DNA of 64,000 nt from Bradyrhizobium sp. BTAi1. GTDB taxonomy: Bacteria > Pseudomonadota > Alphaproteobacteria > Rhizobiales > Xanthobacteraceae. The notes below the pieces were generated by a model that searched no databases, was not told where the DNA came from, and saw only the letters and a program-made list of their open reading frames with translations. The stretch is taken from assembly GCF_000015165.1 (NCBI RefSeq), contig NC_009485.1, positions 6,405,501-6,469,500 on the forward strand, written 5' to 3'. The translations under genes and the position numbers were made by a program. This document shows positions 1 through 7,941 of the stretch, piece by piece; the stretch's first letter is position 1; every line of letters begins with the position of its first letter.

Positions 1-89
1 TGTCTCGAATTCTTAAGCATTTTACCGGCTACAGGAACCGCTGCAGGGCGGCCAAGCCGGGTTCCTTCGGGGGTCCTGCCGGGGACGCG
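1..89. other. Left-edge spacer downstream of ddl
   Basis: This stretch follows the ddl stop codon on the minus strand. In alphaproteobacterial dcw clusters ftsQ usually comes next. An ATG on the minus strand at position 20 opens a frame that runs off the window after six codons, so it could be the first codons of ftsQ. No convincing ribosome-binding site precedes it and too little is visible to identify the product. Confidence 0.25.
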
Positions 90-1079
90 CTACCGGGCCG
101 CACGGCGCTTCGCCAGGTCGATCTGCTGCTGCAGGAAGTCGCGGAACGAGATGTTCTGCGCGGCCAGCGCCTTCGGGTACAGCGAGGCCGCGGTCAGCCC
201 CGGCAGCGTATTGGTCTCCAGATAGACCGGGCCATTGGCCGAGACGATGAAATCGCTGCGCGAATAGCCGCCGCATGACAGCGCGCGATGTGCCTTGATG
301 GCTTCGGTCTGCAGCGCGGCCGTGATCTCCGGCGTGAAGCGGCCGGGGCAGATTTCCTTGGTGGCGGTCGCGAGATATTTGGCGAAATAGTTGAAGGCGC
401 CATCGGCCGGCAGGATCTCGATCGGCGGCAATGCGATCAACGATCCATCCGGCTGCTCGAGCACGCCGCAGGTCGCCTCCGTGCCGGTGACGAAAGGCTC
501 GATCAGATACTCCTCCGTCGCTGCGGCAGCCCGGACCGCGACGAGATCCTGCTTCGCGTTGACAAAGATCAGGCCGAAGCTGGAGCCGTCCTTGACGGGT
601 TTGGCGATCAACCGGCCATGCTGCGCCAGTGCGGCCTCGGCATCGGCGAGCGAGACGCCTTCTGCCACCGTGACGCCGCCGAGCACGGCAAAGCGCTTGG
701 CGGCGACCTTGTCGAAGGCGAGATGCGAGGCAGCCGAGCTCGAGCCCGTAAACGGCACGCCGCGCATCTCACACATCACTTGAAGCTCGCCATTCTCCGC
801 CCGGCCGCCATGCAAAGCGAGCACAAGCACGCGATCCTCCGCCTTGGCACGGTCGAGCGCATCAGCGAGAGTCCCGATCCGCGGGCCGTCGGCCGTGAAC
901 GGCTCCTCGAACGGCCTGGCATGCGCGACCAGCGCCTTGCCGCTCACCCGATGCACCGCGTCGTCGGCCTCCCAGAACCAGAGGTCGGAATCGGGCAGCG
1001 TCGCATGCAAAGCCTGCGCACTGGCGACCGAGACAAGCCGTTCCTTGTTGGAGCCGCCGAACAAAATCGTAGTGCGCAT
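90..1079 (-). CDS. ddl: D-alanine--D-alanine ligase
   Basis: ATP-grasp ligase joining two D-alanines for the peptidoglycan stem peptide in the cytoplasm. The 329-residue product starts MRTTILFGG and carries the N-terminal glycine-rich segment with the ER-VS motif of Ddl. Near residue 85 it has a LALHGGRAENG version of the usual HG-GEDG loop, and near the end the metal-binding LETNTLPGLT motif. An upstream in-frame ATG at 1187 would add 36 residues overlapping the murB 3' end; the shorter start is preferred because homology begins there. It lies 71 bp after murB, in normal dcw order. The AENG loop differs from textbook DdlA/B but the other family motifs are present. Confidence 0.9.
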   Translation of the reverse strand: MRTTILFGGSNKERLVSVASAQALHATLPDSDLWFWEADDAVHRVSGKALVAHARPFEEPFTADGPRIGTLADALDRAKAEDRVLVLALHGGRAENGELQVMCEMRGVPFTGSSSAASHLAFDKVAAKRFAVLGGVTVAEGVSLADAEAALAQHGRLIAKPVKDGSSFGLIFVNAKQDLVAVRAAAATEEYLIEPFVTGTEATCGVLEQPDGSLIALPPIEILPADGAFNYFAKYLATATKEICPGRFTPEITAALQTEAIKAHRALSCGGYSRSDFIVSANGPVYLETNTLPGLTAASLYPKALAAQNISFRDFLQQQIDLAKRRAAR

Positions 1080-1150
1080 CAATGTCTTCTCGGGCTGGTC
1101 TGCAACTGCGCCGGCAGTTGCGCTGGAAGGGTTTGAGGAGGCGGGCGAAC

Positions 1151-2077
1151 CTACCTCGCCTTGAGTCCGATCCGCTTGATCTCCCACTGCAGCGCGATGC
1201 CCGATGTCGCTTCGACCCGTTCACGCACGGTCTCGCCGAGCGTCTCGATGTCATCGGCGGTGGCGTTGCCGGTGTTGATCAGGAAGTTGCAATGCATCTC
1301 GGAAACCTGCGCGCCGCCGACCTTGAGCCCGCGGCAGCCCGCGGCATCGACGAGCCTCCAGGCGGAATGTCCCGGCGGGTTCTTGAAGGTGGAGCCACCG
1401 GTCTTCTCGCGGATCGGCTGCGCCGTCTCGCGATGCGCCTGCACCTCGGCCATGCGCCCCCGGATCGCTTCGGCATCCGAAGGCTTGCCGCGGAAGCGCG
1501 CCGCCGTGAAGATCAGCGACGGATCGGCGCCGCTCGCGCGATAGGTGAAGTTCATGTCGGCATTGGTGAAGTGGTGCGTCACGCCCTGGCGGTCGATCGC
1601 GGTCGCCTCCACCAGGATGTCCTTGGTCTCGCCGCCATTGGCGCCCGCATTCATGCGCAGCGCGCCGCCGATGGTGCCGGGAATGCCGAACAGGAATTCG
1701 AGACCGGTGAGATTGGCTGATGCCGCGACCTCGGCCACCCGCTTGTCCAGCGCCGCGGTGCCGGCCGCCACGATGTCGCCGTCGACCTTGACCTCGCCGA
1801 ACGCCCGCGGCGCCAGCCGGATTACGACGCCCGGCACCCCGCCGTCGCGCACGATCAAATTGGAGCCGACCCCGATCACATAGACCGGCAGCTCGGCCGG
1901 AAGATGCTTCAGAAAGTAAGCGAGGTCGTCAGCATCCGCCGGCGTGAACAGCACCTGCGCCGGTCCGCCGACGCGAAACCAGGTGAGCGGCGCCAGACCT
2001 TCATTGGCCAGCAGCCGCCCGCGCAATTCGGGCATCGCAGCTTTGAGGTCGGGCGTGATATCGGCGAAGCTCACCAC
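1151..2077 (-). CDS. murB: UDP-N-acetylenolpyruvoylglucosamine reductase
   Basis: Flavoenzyme that reduces UDP-GlcNAc-enolpyruvate to UDP-MurNAc with NADPH. The 308-residue product has the FAD-binding segment with [11 protein letters not shown] and [14 protein letters not shown] near residues 35-75, the [17 protein letters not shown] motif near residue 130 and the GGSTFKNP motif with the catalytic serine near residue 230. This is the short type II MurB typical of alphaproteobacteria. The start is taken as the GTG at 2077, two bases after the murC stop. A longer reading frame from ATG 2122 would overlap murC and adds residues not expected for the family. The tight spacing indicates translation coupled to murC. 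Confidence 0.92.
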
Positions 2078-2079
2078 CC

Positions 2080-3483
2080 CTACCCCAGCGCCTTGAGCTC
2101 GTTGGGCAAGGCATAGGCCCATTGGGTGATGTTGCCGGCGCCGAGGCAGACGACGAGGTCGCCGGATTTGGCGAGGCGCTTGACGATGCCGGCGAGATCG
2201 GCGGCCTGCGGCAGCGGTAGCACGTCGCGATGACCATGGGCGCGCAGGCCGAGCACGAAATGATCACGGTCGATGCCTTCGATCGGCGCCTCGCCGGCCG
2301 GGTAGACGTCGGCGACGATGACGGCGTCCGCATCGTTGAAGCAGGTGCAGAACTCTTCGAACAGCGACTGCAGGCGGGTGTAGCGATGCGGCTGCACCAC
2401 GGCGATGACCTTGCCGCTGGTGGATTCACGCGCCGCTTTCAGCACGGCCGCGATCTCCACCGGGTGATGACCATAATCGTCGATGATGGTGACGCCGTTC
2501 CACTCGCCGGTGCGGGTGAAGCGGCGCTTGACGCCGCCGAAGCCGGCGATCGCCTTGCGGATCGCCTCGTCCGAAATGCCGAGCTCATGCGCGACCGCGA
2601 TCGCCGCGGTTGCGTTCGAGGCATTGTGCCGGCCCGGCATCGGCAGCGTGATGTCCGAGATCTCGTGCGTCGCGCCGCTCTTGCGATCGCGGAACACGAC
2701 CTTGAAGCGCGAGCTGCCATTGGCGGGCGAGAGATCGACCAGCCGCACGTCGGCCTGCGGGTTGACGCCGTAGGTGATGATGCGACGGTCCTCGATCTTG
2801 CCGACCAGCGCCTGCACCACCGGATGATCGATGCACATCACGGCAAAGCCGTAGAACGGTACGTTCTCGACGAAGGCGCGGAACGCATCCTGCACGGCGT
2901 CGAAGGTCTTGAAATGATCGAGATGCTCGGGATCGACATTGGTGACGATGGCGACATCCGCCGGCAGCTTCAGGAAGGTGCCGTCGCTCTCATCGGCCTC
3001 GACGACCATCCAGTCGCCGGCGCCGAGCCGCGCATTGGTGCCATAGGCATTGATGATGCCGCCATTGATCACGGTCGGATCGATTCCGCCGGCATCGAGC
3101 AGCGCCGCCACCATCGACGTTGTCGTGGTCTTGCCGTGGGTGCCGGCGATCGCGACGCAGCTCTTCAGCCGCATCAGCTCGGCCAGCATCTCGGCCCGCC
3201 GGACGACGGGAATGCGCTGCGCGCGCGCCGTCATCAGCTCCGGATTGTCACGCTTGATCGCGGTCGACACGACGACGACATCGGCGCCCGCGACGTTCTC
3301 GGCCTTGTGCCCGACGCTGACCGTGATGCCCTTCTCGCGCAGGCGCGCGACGTTGGCGTTGTCGGAAGCGTCGGAGCCCTGCACCGTGTAGCCGAGATTG
3401 CACAGCACCTCGGCGATGCCACTCATGCCAATACCGCCGATCCCGACGAAGTGGATGGGTCCGATCTCGCGCGGCAGTCTCAT
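2080..3483 (-). CDS. murC: UDP-N-acetylmuramate--L-alanine ligase
   Basis: ATP-dependent cytoplasmic ligase that adds L-alanine to UDP-MurNAc. The 467-residue product has the N-terminal nucleotide-sugar motif GIGGIGMSG (residues 14-22), the Mur ligase P-loop GTHGKTT (114-120), the central VEADESD and NVDPEHLDHF motifs and the C-terminal DYGHHP motif. The length is normal for MurC. It is the first gene of the detached murC-murB-ddl block, because the carbonic anhydrase and regulator genes separate it from murG, so it probably has its own promoter in the 345-bp gap upstream. Confidence 0.96.
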   Translation of the reverse strand: MRLPREIGPIHFVGIGGIGMSGIAEVLCNLGYTVQGSDASDNANVARLREKGITVSVGHKAENVAGADVVVVSTAIKRDNPELMTARAQRIPVVRRAEMLAELMRLKSCVAIAGTHGKTTTTSMVAALLDAGGIDPTVINGGIINAYGTNARLGAGDWMVVEADESDGTFLKLPADVAIVTNVDPEHLDHFKTFDAVQDAFRAFVENVPFYGFAVMCIDHPVVQALVGKIEDRRIITYGVNPQADVRLVDLSPANGSSRFKVVFRDRKSGATHEISDITLPMPGRHNASNATAAIAVAHELGISDEAIRKAIAGFGGVKRRFTRTGEWNGVTIIDDYGHHPVEIAAVLKAARESTSGKVIAVVQPHRYTRLQSLFEEFCTCFNDADAVIVADVYPAGEAPIEGIDRDHFVLGLRAHGHRDVLPLPQAADLAGIVKRLAKSGDLVVCLGAGNITQWAYALPNELKALG

Positions 3484-3828
3484 GGGCGTCTCGTCTCAAG
3501 GGTTCCGGGCGCACCTCGGGAAGGGCGCAGCCGCGAATCATCAGCCCTTCTTGCAAGACATGACCCACCGGGACAAGTCCGCTCGGGCCCTCAATATTGC
3601 GATTTCGCAAGCCGTTCGCCCGATTTTGGCCGGTTTTGAGCCGCCCGACGGCAGTGATTTGAGCCGCCCGGCAGCTTTCAGGATTCGTTAAGCGCGATCG
3701 CAGACGAGCCGCCCCGAGCCGGATACCTGCAATTTTTGCGCGTCCTCCGCGGCAATGCGCGTGGCATGGCTGGTGCGGCGCACGGGCGGTCCGGGCGCAC
3801 CGTCAATATTCAATGGAGAATCCTGCCG
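3484..3828. promoter_or_regulatory. Divergent murC / carbonic anhydrase intergenic region
   Basis: No gene is supported in these 345 bases, which separate murC (minus strand) from the carbonic anhydrase gene (plus strand) and so should hold both promoters. The clearest structure is a short inverted repeat TTGCGA-TT-TCGCAA at 3597-3610. It could be a regulator site but could also be chance. A ribosome-binding site, AATGGAGAA, lies just upstream of the carbonic anhydrase ATG at 3829. Confidence 0.45.
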
Positions 3829-4569
3829 ATGTGCTCGCTGTGTGAACCCCGATCTCCCGCCCTATCCCGCCGGCGACTGCTCGGCGGCGGCGCCGTCCTG
3901 GCCGCGGCGGCGGTCGGCGCGCTGCCGGCCTTTGCGAAGGACGCCAAGGGAGCAAGCAACAGCGTCGTGCCCCCTCCGAATGCGATCTCTCCGGACGACG
4001 CGATGAAGCGCATCGTCGACGGCAACGCCCGCTACGTCGCCGGCAATCTCGACAACAAGGATTTCTCGGCCGGCCGTGCGGCGCGCGCCGCGGCCCAGTA
4101 TCCGATCGCGGCGATCGTGAGCTGCGCCGATGCCCGGGTGGCGCCGGAGCTGGTGTTCGACCAGGCGCCGGGCGAGCTGTTCGTGGTCCGGGTCGCCGGC
4201 AATTTCGTCAATGACGACGGTCTCGCCAGCCTGGAATATGGCGTCAAGTTCCTGGGTACGCCGCTCGTGCTGGTGCTCGGCCACAGCGGCTGCGGCGCCA
4301 TCGATGCCACCATCAAGGTCCTCAAGGACGGCACCAGGCTGCCGGGCCACCTTCCGACCCTGATCGATGCGCTGAAGCCCGGCGTGGAGGCTGCGATCGC
4401 GAAGAAGCCGCAGGACCTGCTGGCCGAGGCCACGGCGGAGAACGTGCGCAGCAATGTCCGGCGCCTGTCGACCGCCAAGCCGATCGTCGGCCGCATGGTC
4501 GCCGAGGGCAAGGTGAAGATCGTCGGCGGCATCTATGACATCGGCTCCGGCCGGGTCACGATGATCTGA
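3829..4569 (+). CDS. Tat-exported beta-carbonic anhydrase
   Basis: Beta-class carbonic anhydrase interconverting CO2 and bicarbonate. The 246-residue product begins with a twin-arginine signal (SRRRLLGG, residues 13-20, then a hydrophobic stretch to an ALPAFA cleavage site near 36), so it is predicted to fold in the cytoplasm and act in the periplasm. The zinc ligands are visible as C99 and D101 in SCADARV and H152 and C155 in GHSGCG. The start was chosen at ATG 3829 because it gives the signal peptide directly and has a GGAGA ribosome-binding site; a longer in-frame ATG at 3736 exists. It is convergent with the regulator gene, four bases apart, and the pair interrupts the dcw cluster. Confidence 0.92.
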   Translation: MCSLCEPRSPALSRRRLLGGGAVLAAAAVGALPAFAKDAKGASNSVVPPPNAISPDDAMKRIVDGNARYVAGNLDNKDFSAGRAARAAAQYPIAAIVSCADARVAPELVFDQAPGELFVVRVAGNFVNDDGLASLEYGVKFLGTPLVLVLGHSGCGAIDATIKVLKDGTRLPGHLPTLIDALKPGVEAAIAKKPQDLLAEATAENVRSNVRRLSTAKPIVGRMVAEGKVKIVGGIYDIGSGRVTMI

Positions 4570-4573
4570 CGCG

Positions 4574-5383
4574 TCACGCCGACTGCAGCGCGCGATCGGC
4601 ACGCGCGGCTGCGGCCGCGAGCCAGGTCACCTGGTGACAGAACCAGGCCTCCACGGACGCCACGAAACCCGGCATCAGCGTCAGGCGCCGGCGTCCGTCG
4701 TCGAAACGCAGCAGCCGGCGCTCTTCCATCGCAGCCAGCAGATTGCGGATATGGGAGCGCGAGACGCCCAGCATCGTTGCAAGCTCCGCCGTGGACACGT
4801 CGACGACGTGGCGCCCAGCGGCGGACCGCGCGACGAGCGTCAGCGCCAGGTGGATGCCGCTATCGTGCTCGTCGGTCCAGGCCAGATCCGGAAATCCGGT
4901 CAGGGGCCGGCTGTCGCGGCAGAGCCAGGTCGCGCATTGCCGGATCGTCTCCGCGTAGAAGCTCTGGTCGTCCCGCAGTCGAACGCTCAATCCGCCGGCC
5001 TCAGTCAGTCGCGCATGACAATCCAGATGCAGGGCAAGCCAACCTCGCAGACCTTCGAGGATGACGGATCCTGGCACGAGATAACGGATCCGGCCGTCCC
5101 CGGGATCGCGCTCGATGGTGACCAGCGACAGACCCCGCAGCACCGCGACAAAGGCCGCGGTCTGCCGCGGCCCCGGCAGCCGCATCTGCAGACGGGTCAG
5201 GGTCGGGCGCTCGACCGGCTGGCGCGCTGACATATGCATCATCACGATGTGCGCCACGATTTCCGTCGGGGCGCGCTGACCGAACAGCTTGATCATCAGG
5301 CGCTGGCCACGCAGCGGCGCAATCAGCTGGTCGCAGAATCCAACGAACACGGGCGCGAAGGATGGATGGTCGCGCAAACGCAT
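4574..5383 (-). CDS. Putative transcriptional regulator with two winged-helix-like segments
   Basis: About 269 residues, not assigned to a named family. Two regions look like winged helices. The first, near residues 40-110, has the MarR/replication-protein pattern of a helix pair followed by a DPGDGRIRYLVPG wing. The second, near 195-250, reads VSTAELATMLGVSRSHIRNLLAAMEERRLL and is a clear helix-turn-helix. There is no signal peptide or membrane segment. ATG 5383 is preferred because GGGGGA lies eight bases upstream; ATG 5434 would add 17 residues. Its stop is four bases from the carbonic anhydrase stop and its start follows murG, so it could be read through from the division genes. Its target is unknown; the adjacent carbonic anhydrase is only a guess. 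Confidence 0.75.
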   Translation of the reverse strand: MRLRDHPSFAPVFVGFCDQLIAPLRGQRLMIKLFGQRAPTEIVAHIVMMHMSARQPVERPTLTRLQMRLPGPRQTAAFVAVLRGLSLVTIERDPGDGRIRYLVPGSVILEGLRGWLALHLDCHARLTEAGGLSVRLRDDQSFYAETIRQCATWLCRDSRPLTGFPDLAWTDEHDSGIHLALTLVARSAAGRHVVDVSTAELATMLGVSRSHIRNLLAAMEERRLLRFDDGRRRLTLMPGFVASVEAWFCHQVTWLAAAAARADRALQSA

Positions 5384-5457
5384 CGGATGATCGTCCCCCG
5401 CGATGGCGCGCGCGTCAGCGCTCCGGTTCGTCATCGGATCACCGCGCGCCCGACCAA

Positions 5458-6561
5458 TCAGAGCCCTGCGGTCTTGATCACGAGATCGGCCAGACGCTCC
5501 GCGGCATCAAGCCGGCCGGCGGCGCGGGCGGCCTGTGCCATGGCCGCCAGGCGCACCGGCTCGGCGGCGAGCGCCGAGATCTCCGAAGCCAGCCGATCGG
5601 ACGTGAAGTCGCTCTGCACGATCCGGATCGCGGCATTCGCGTCCGACAGCACGCCGGCATTGGCGTACTGATCCTGATCGATGGCCCCCGGCAGCGGCAC
5701 CAGGATCGAGGGCCGGCCGATCGCGGCGAGCTCCGCGACAGTGCCCGCGCCCGAGCGCGAGATCACGAGATGGTTGGCGGCGAGACGGGCCGGCAAATCG
5801 GTGAAGAACGGCTGCAGCTCGGCATTGATCTTGAGCCGGTCATACACGGCGCGGACCCGCGCCATGTCCTCCTGGCGGACCTGCTGGGTCAGCACCAGCC
5901 GGCTCCATAGAGCGGGCTCGAGCCGCTCGATCGCGCCGGGCACGACGTCGCTCATGACGCGGGCGCCCTGGCTGCCGCCGACCACCAGCAGCCGCAGCGG
6001 GCCTGCGGTCTCAGGCGCGGCATAGGGCACCGCGGCCGCTTCGAGAATGGCGGGACGCATCGGCGTGCCGACGGTGGTAGTCTTTCCAGAGAGCGCCGGA
6101 TCGCGGTCGAGCACGCCCGGCAACGAGGTGGCGATCGCCTTCACATGGGCCGACAGGAAACGGTTGGCACGGCCGAGCACGGCATTGGCATCGTGGATCA
6201 GGCTGGGCACGCCGGCGAGCCGCGCCGCCAGCAGCGGTGGCACCGTCGGATAGCCGCCAAAGCCGATCACGGCGGCCGGCTTGAGCCGCCGCATCAGGTT
6301 GAAGGCGGCCAGCGTGCCGGTGCCGAGCAGCAGCGCCGTGCGGGCGAGCGCCACCGGCGAACGGCTGCGTACCGTCTCGCTCGGCACCACATCGATCATG
6401 TCCTTGGTGAACAGGCCGCTGTAGCGCAGCGCGCGCGCATCGGTGACGAGACGGACCCGGTAGCCGCGCTTGATCAGCTCGACACCGAGCGCTTCGGCCG
6501 GAAACAGATGACCGCCGGTGCCGCCGGCGGCCAGCAGAATGAGGGGCGCAGAAGAGGTCAT
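5458..6561 (-). CDS. murG: UDP-GlcNAc:MurNAc-pentapeptide-undecaprenol GlcNAc transferase
   Basis: GT28 transferase that converts lipid I to lipid II on the inner face of the cytoplasmic membrane. The 367-residue product has the N-terminal glycine loop AAGGTGGHLFPA (residues 11-22), the second loop GFGGYPTVPPL near 100, the GGSQGA motif near 195 and the donor-binding region SRSGAGTVAELAAIGRPSILVPLP near 270-293, with the D-Q-NA continuation. The length is normal. It follows ftsW by 46 bp in the usual order; in most relatives murC comes directly after, but here two unrelated genes intervene. Confidence 0.96.
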   Translation of the reverse strand: MTSSAPLILLAAGGTGGHLFPAEALGVELIKRGYRVRLVTDARALRYSGLFTKDMIDVVPSETVRSRSPVALARTALLLGTGTLAAFNLMRRLKPAAVIGFGGYPTVPPLLAARLAGVPSLIHDANAVLGRANRFLSAHVKAIATSLPGVLDRDPALSGKTTTVGTPMRPAILEAAAVPYAAPETAGPLRLLVVGGSQGARVMSDVVPGAIERLEPALWSRLVLTQQVRQEDMARVRAVYDRLKINAELQPFFTDLPARLAANHLVISRSGAGTVAELAAIGRPSILVPLPGAIDQDQYANAGVLSDANAAIRIVQSDFTSDRLASEISALAAEPVRLAAMAQAARAAGRLDAAERLADLVIKTAGL

Positions 6562-6586
6562 GCGCGCTTGTTTACAGCCAATATGT

Positions 6587-6606
6587 CGTCATTGCGAGCG
6601 AGGCGG
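6587..6606. repeat. Half copy of a dispersed GTCATTGCGAGCGA repeat
   Basis: Twenty bases beginning CGTCATTGCGAGCGA sit between the murG start and the ftsW stop, ending one base before the ftsW stop codon. They match one arm of the palindromic repeat seen intact at 27069-27152. Only one arm is present, which suggests a decayed copy. Confidence 0.55.
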
Positions 6607-6607
6607 C

Positions 6608-7759
6608 TTACGCATAATTGCGCAGCGTCCCCGCAGCGTCGGTGGCCTCGGCTTCGATCCGTGGCCGCTGCCGCGTCAAGGCCAGCATCATGCCGACACC
6701 ATAGGCGAGCGACACGATCGAGGAGCCGCCATAGGAGATGAAGGGCAAGGTCATGCCCTTGGCCGGGATCAGCTGCAGGTTGACCGAGATGTTGATCGCC
6801 GCCTGGATGCCGAACAGGATCGCGAGGCCCGACGCCGCAAAGCGCGAGAAGCCGTCCTCGCTGGCATAGGCGCGCGACAAGGTGCGGATCACGATGAAGC
6901 CGAACAATGCAACCAGCGCCAGGCACAGGATGATGCCGAACTCCTCTGCCGCGACCGCGAACACGAAATCGGTGTGGCTGTCCGGCAGACTGCGCTTGGC
7001 GATGCCCTCGCCCGGCCCGAGGCCGAACCAGCCGCCATTGGAGAACGCCTCCATGGCCGTGTCGACCTGGAAGGTGTCACCGGACGCCGGGTTCATGAAG
7101 CGCTTGATGCGGCCGGCGACGTGCGGGACCAGCAGATAGGCGCCGAACAGACCGGCGGCCGCGGCCCCGGCGAGGCCGGCGACCCAGATCATGCGCATGC
7201 CGGCGATGAAGAACAGCGAGCCCCAGACCATCAGGATCAGCATGGTCTGACCGAAATCCGGCTCCATCACCAGGAGCGACACCAGCATCAACAGCAGCAC
7301 CAGCGCCATCGTGGTCGCCGGCATGTCCGGCCGCCGCGCAGATTCCGAGAACAGCCAGGCGGCGACGACGACGAAGGCCGGCTTGGCCGCTTCCGAGGCC
7401 TGGATGTTGACGCCGACCAGCGTGATCCAGCGCCGCGAGCCCTTCACCTCCGGGCCGACGGCGAGCGTCAGCACGATCAGCACGATGGCGATCGCGAACA
7501 CCACCAGCGCGCTGCGCCGGATCTGCCGCGGCGACAGGAAGGACACGCCGATCAGCACGATGAAGGACGGCAGCAGGAACAGGACGTGGCGGTTGAAGAA
7601 GTGGAACGCGTCGAGCCCGATGCGCGTCGCGACCGGCGGGCTCGCCGCCAGCGACAGGATCACCCCGCAAAGCATCAGCGCCAGGATCGCGCCGAGCAGC
7701 GGCTTGTCGACCGTCCACCACCAATCGGACAGCGGATTGCGTTCTTCACGGGAGAGCAT
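6608..7759 (-). CDS. ftsW: Lipid II polymerase FtsW
   Basis: SEDS-family peptidoglycan glycosyltransferase that works with FtsI at the division septum. The 383-residue product is polytopic, with about ten hydrophobic segments, and carries SEDS hallmarks: the acidic MEPDFGQTM segment near residue 165, the GPGEGIAKRSLPDSHTDFVFAVAAEEFG region near 235-262, and the LPFISYGGSS motif near the end. The length is typical. It lies between murD and murG on the same strand; the 182-bp gap to murD contains no recognisable gene. Confidence 0.95.
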   Translation of the reverse strand: MLSREERNPLSDWWWTVDKPLLGAILALMLCGVILSLAASPPVATRIGLDAFHFFNRHVLFLLPSFIVLIGVSFLSPRQIRRSALVVFAIAIVLIVLTLAVGPEVKGSRRWITLVGVNIQASEAAKPAFVVVAAWLFSESARRPDMPATTMALVLLLMLVSLLVMEPDFGQTMLILMVWGSLFFIAGMRMIWVAGLAGAAAAGLFGAYLLVPHVAGRIKRFMNPASGDTFQVDTAMEAFSNGGWFGLGPGEGIAKRSLPDSHTDFVFAVAAEEFGIILCLALVALFGFIVIRTLSRAYASEDGFSRFAASGLAILFGIQAAINISVNLQLIPAKGMTLPFISYGGSSIVSLAYGVGMMLALTRQRPRIEAEATDAAGTLRNYA

Positions 7760-7941
7760 CGGACGTTCACCTGAGCCTTAGGGAAGCAGCCCATTGGCGC
7801 CCAGGATGGTTATCGAAGGCTTAAGACCTGTCCGCTGCGACAGCGCTGTGTGCCGTCGCGTCACGATGAACGACGTGGACCTCGGCATCCTTGGCCACCC
7901 GCCTTCGCGGGTGAAACAAGCGTGTGGTCGACGATGGTGAG

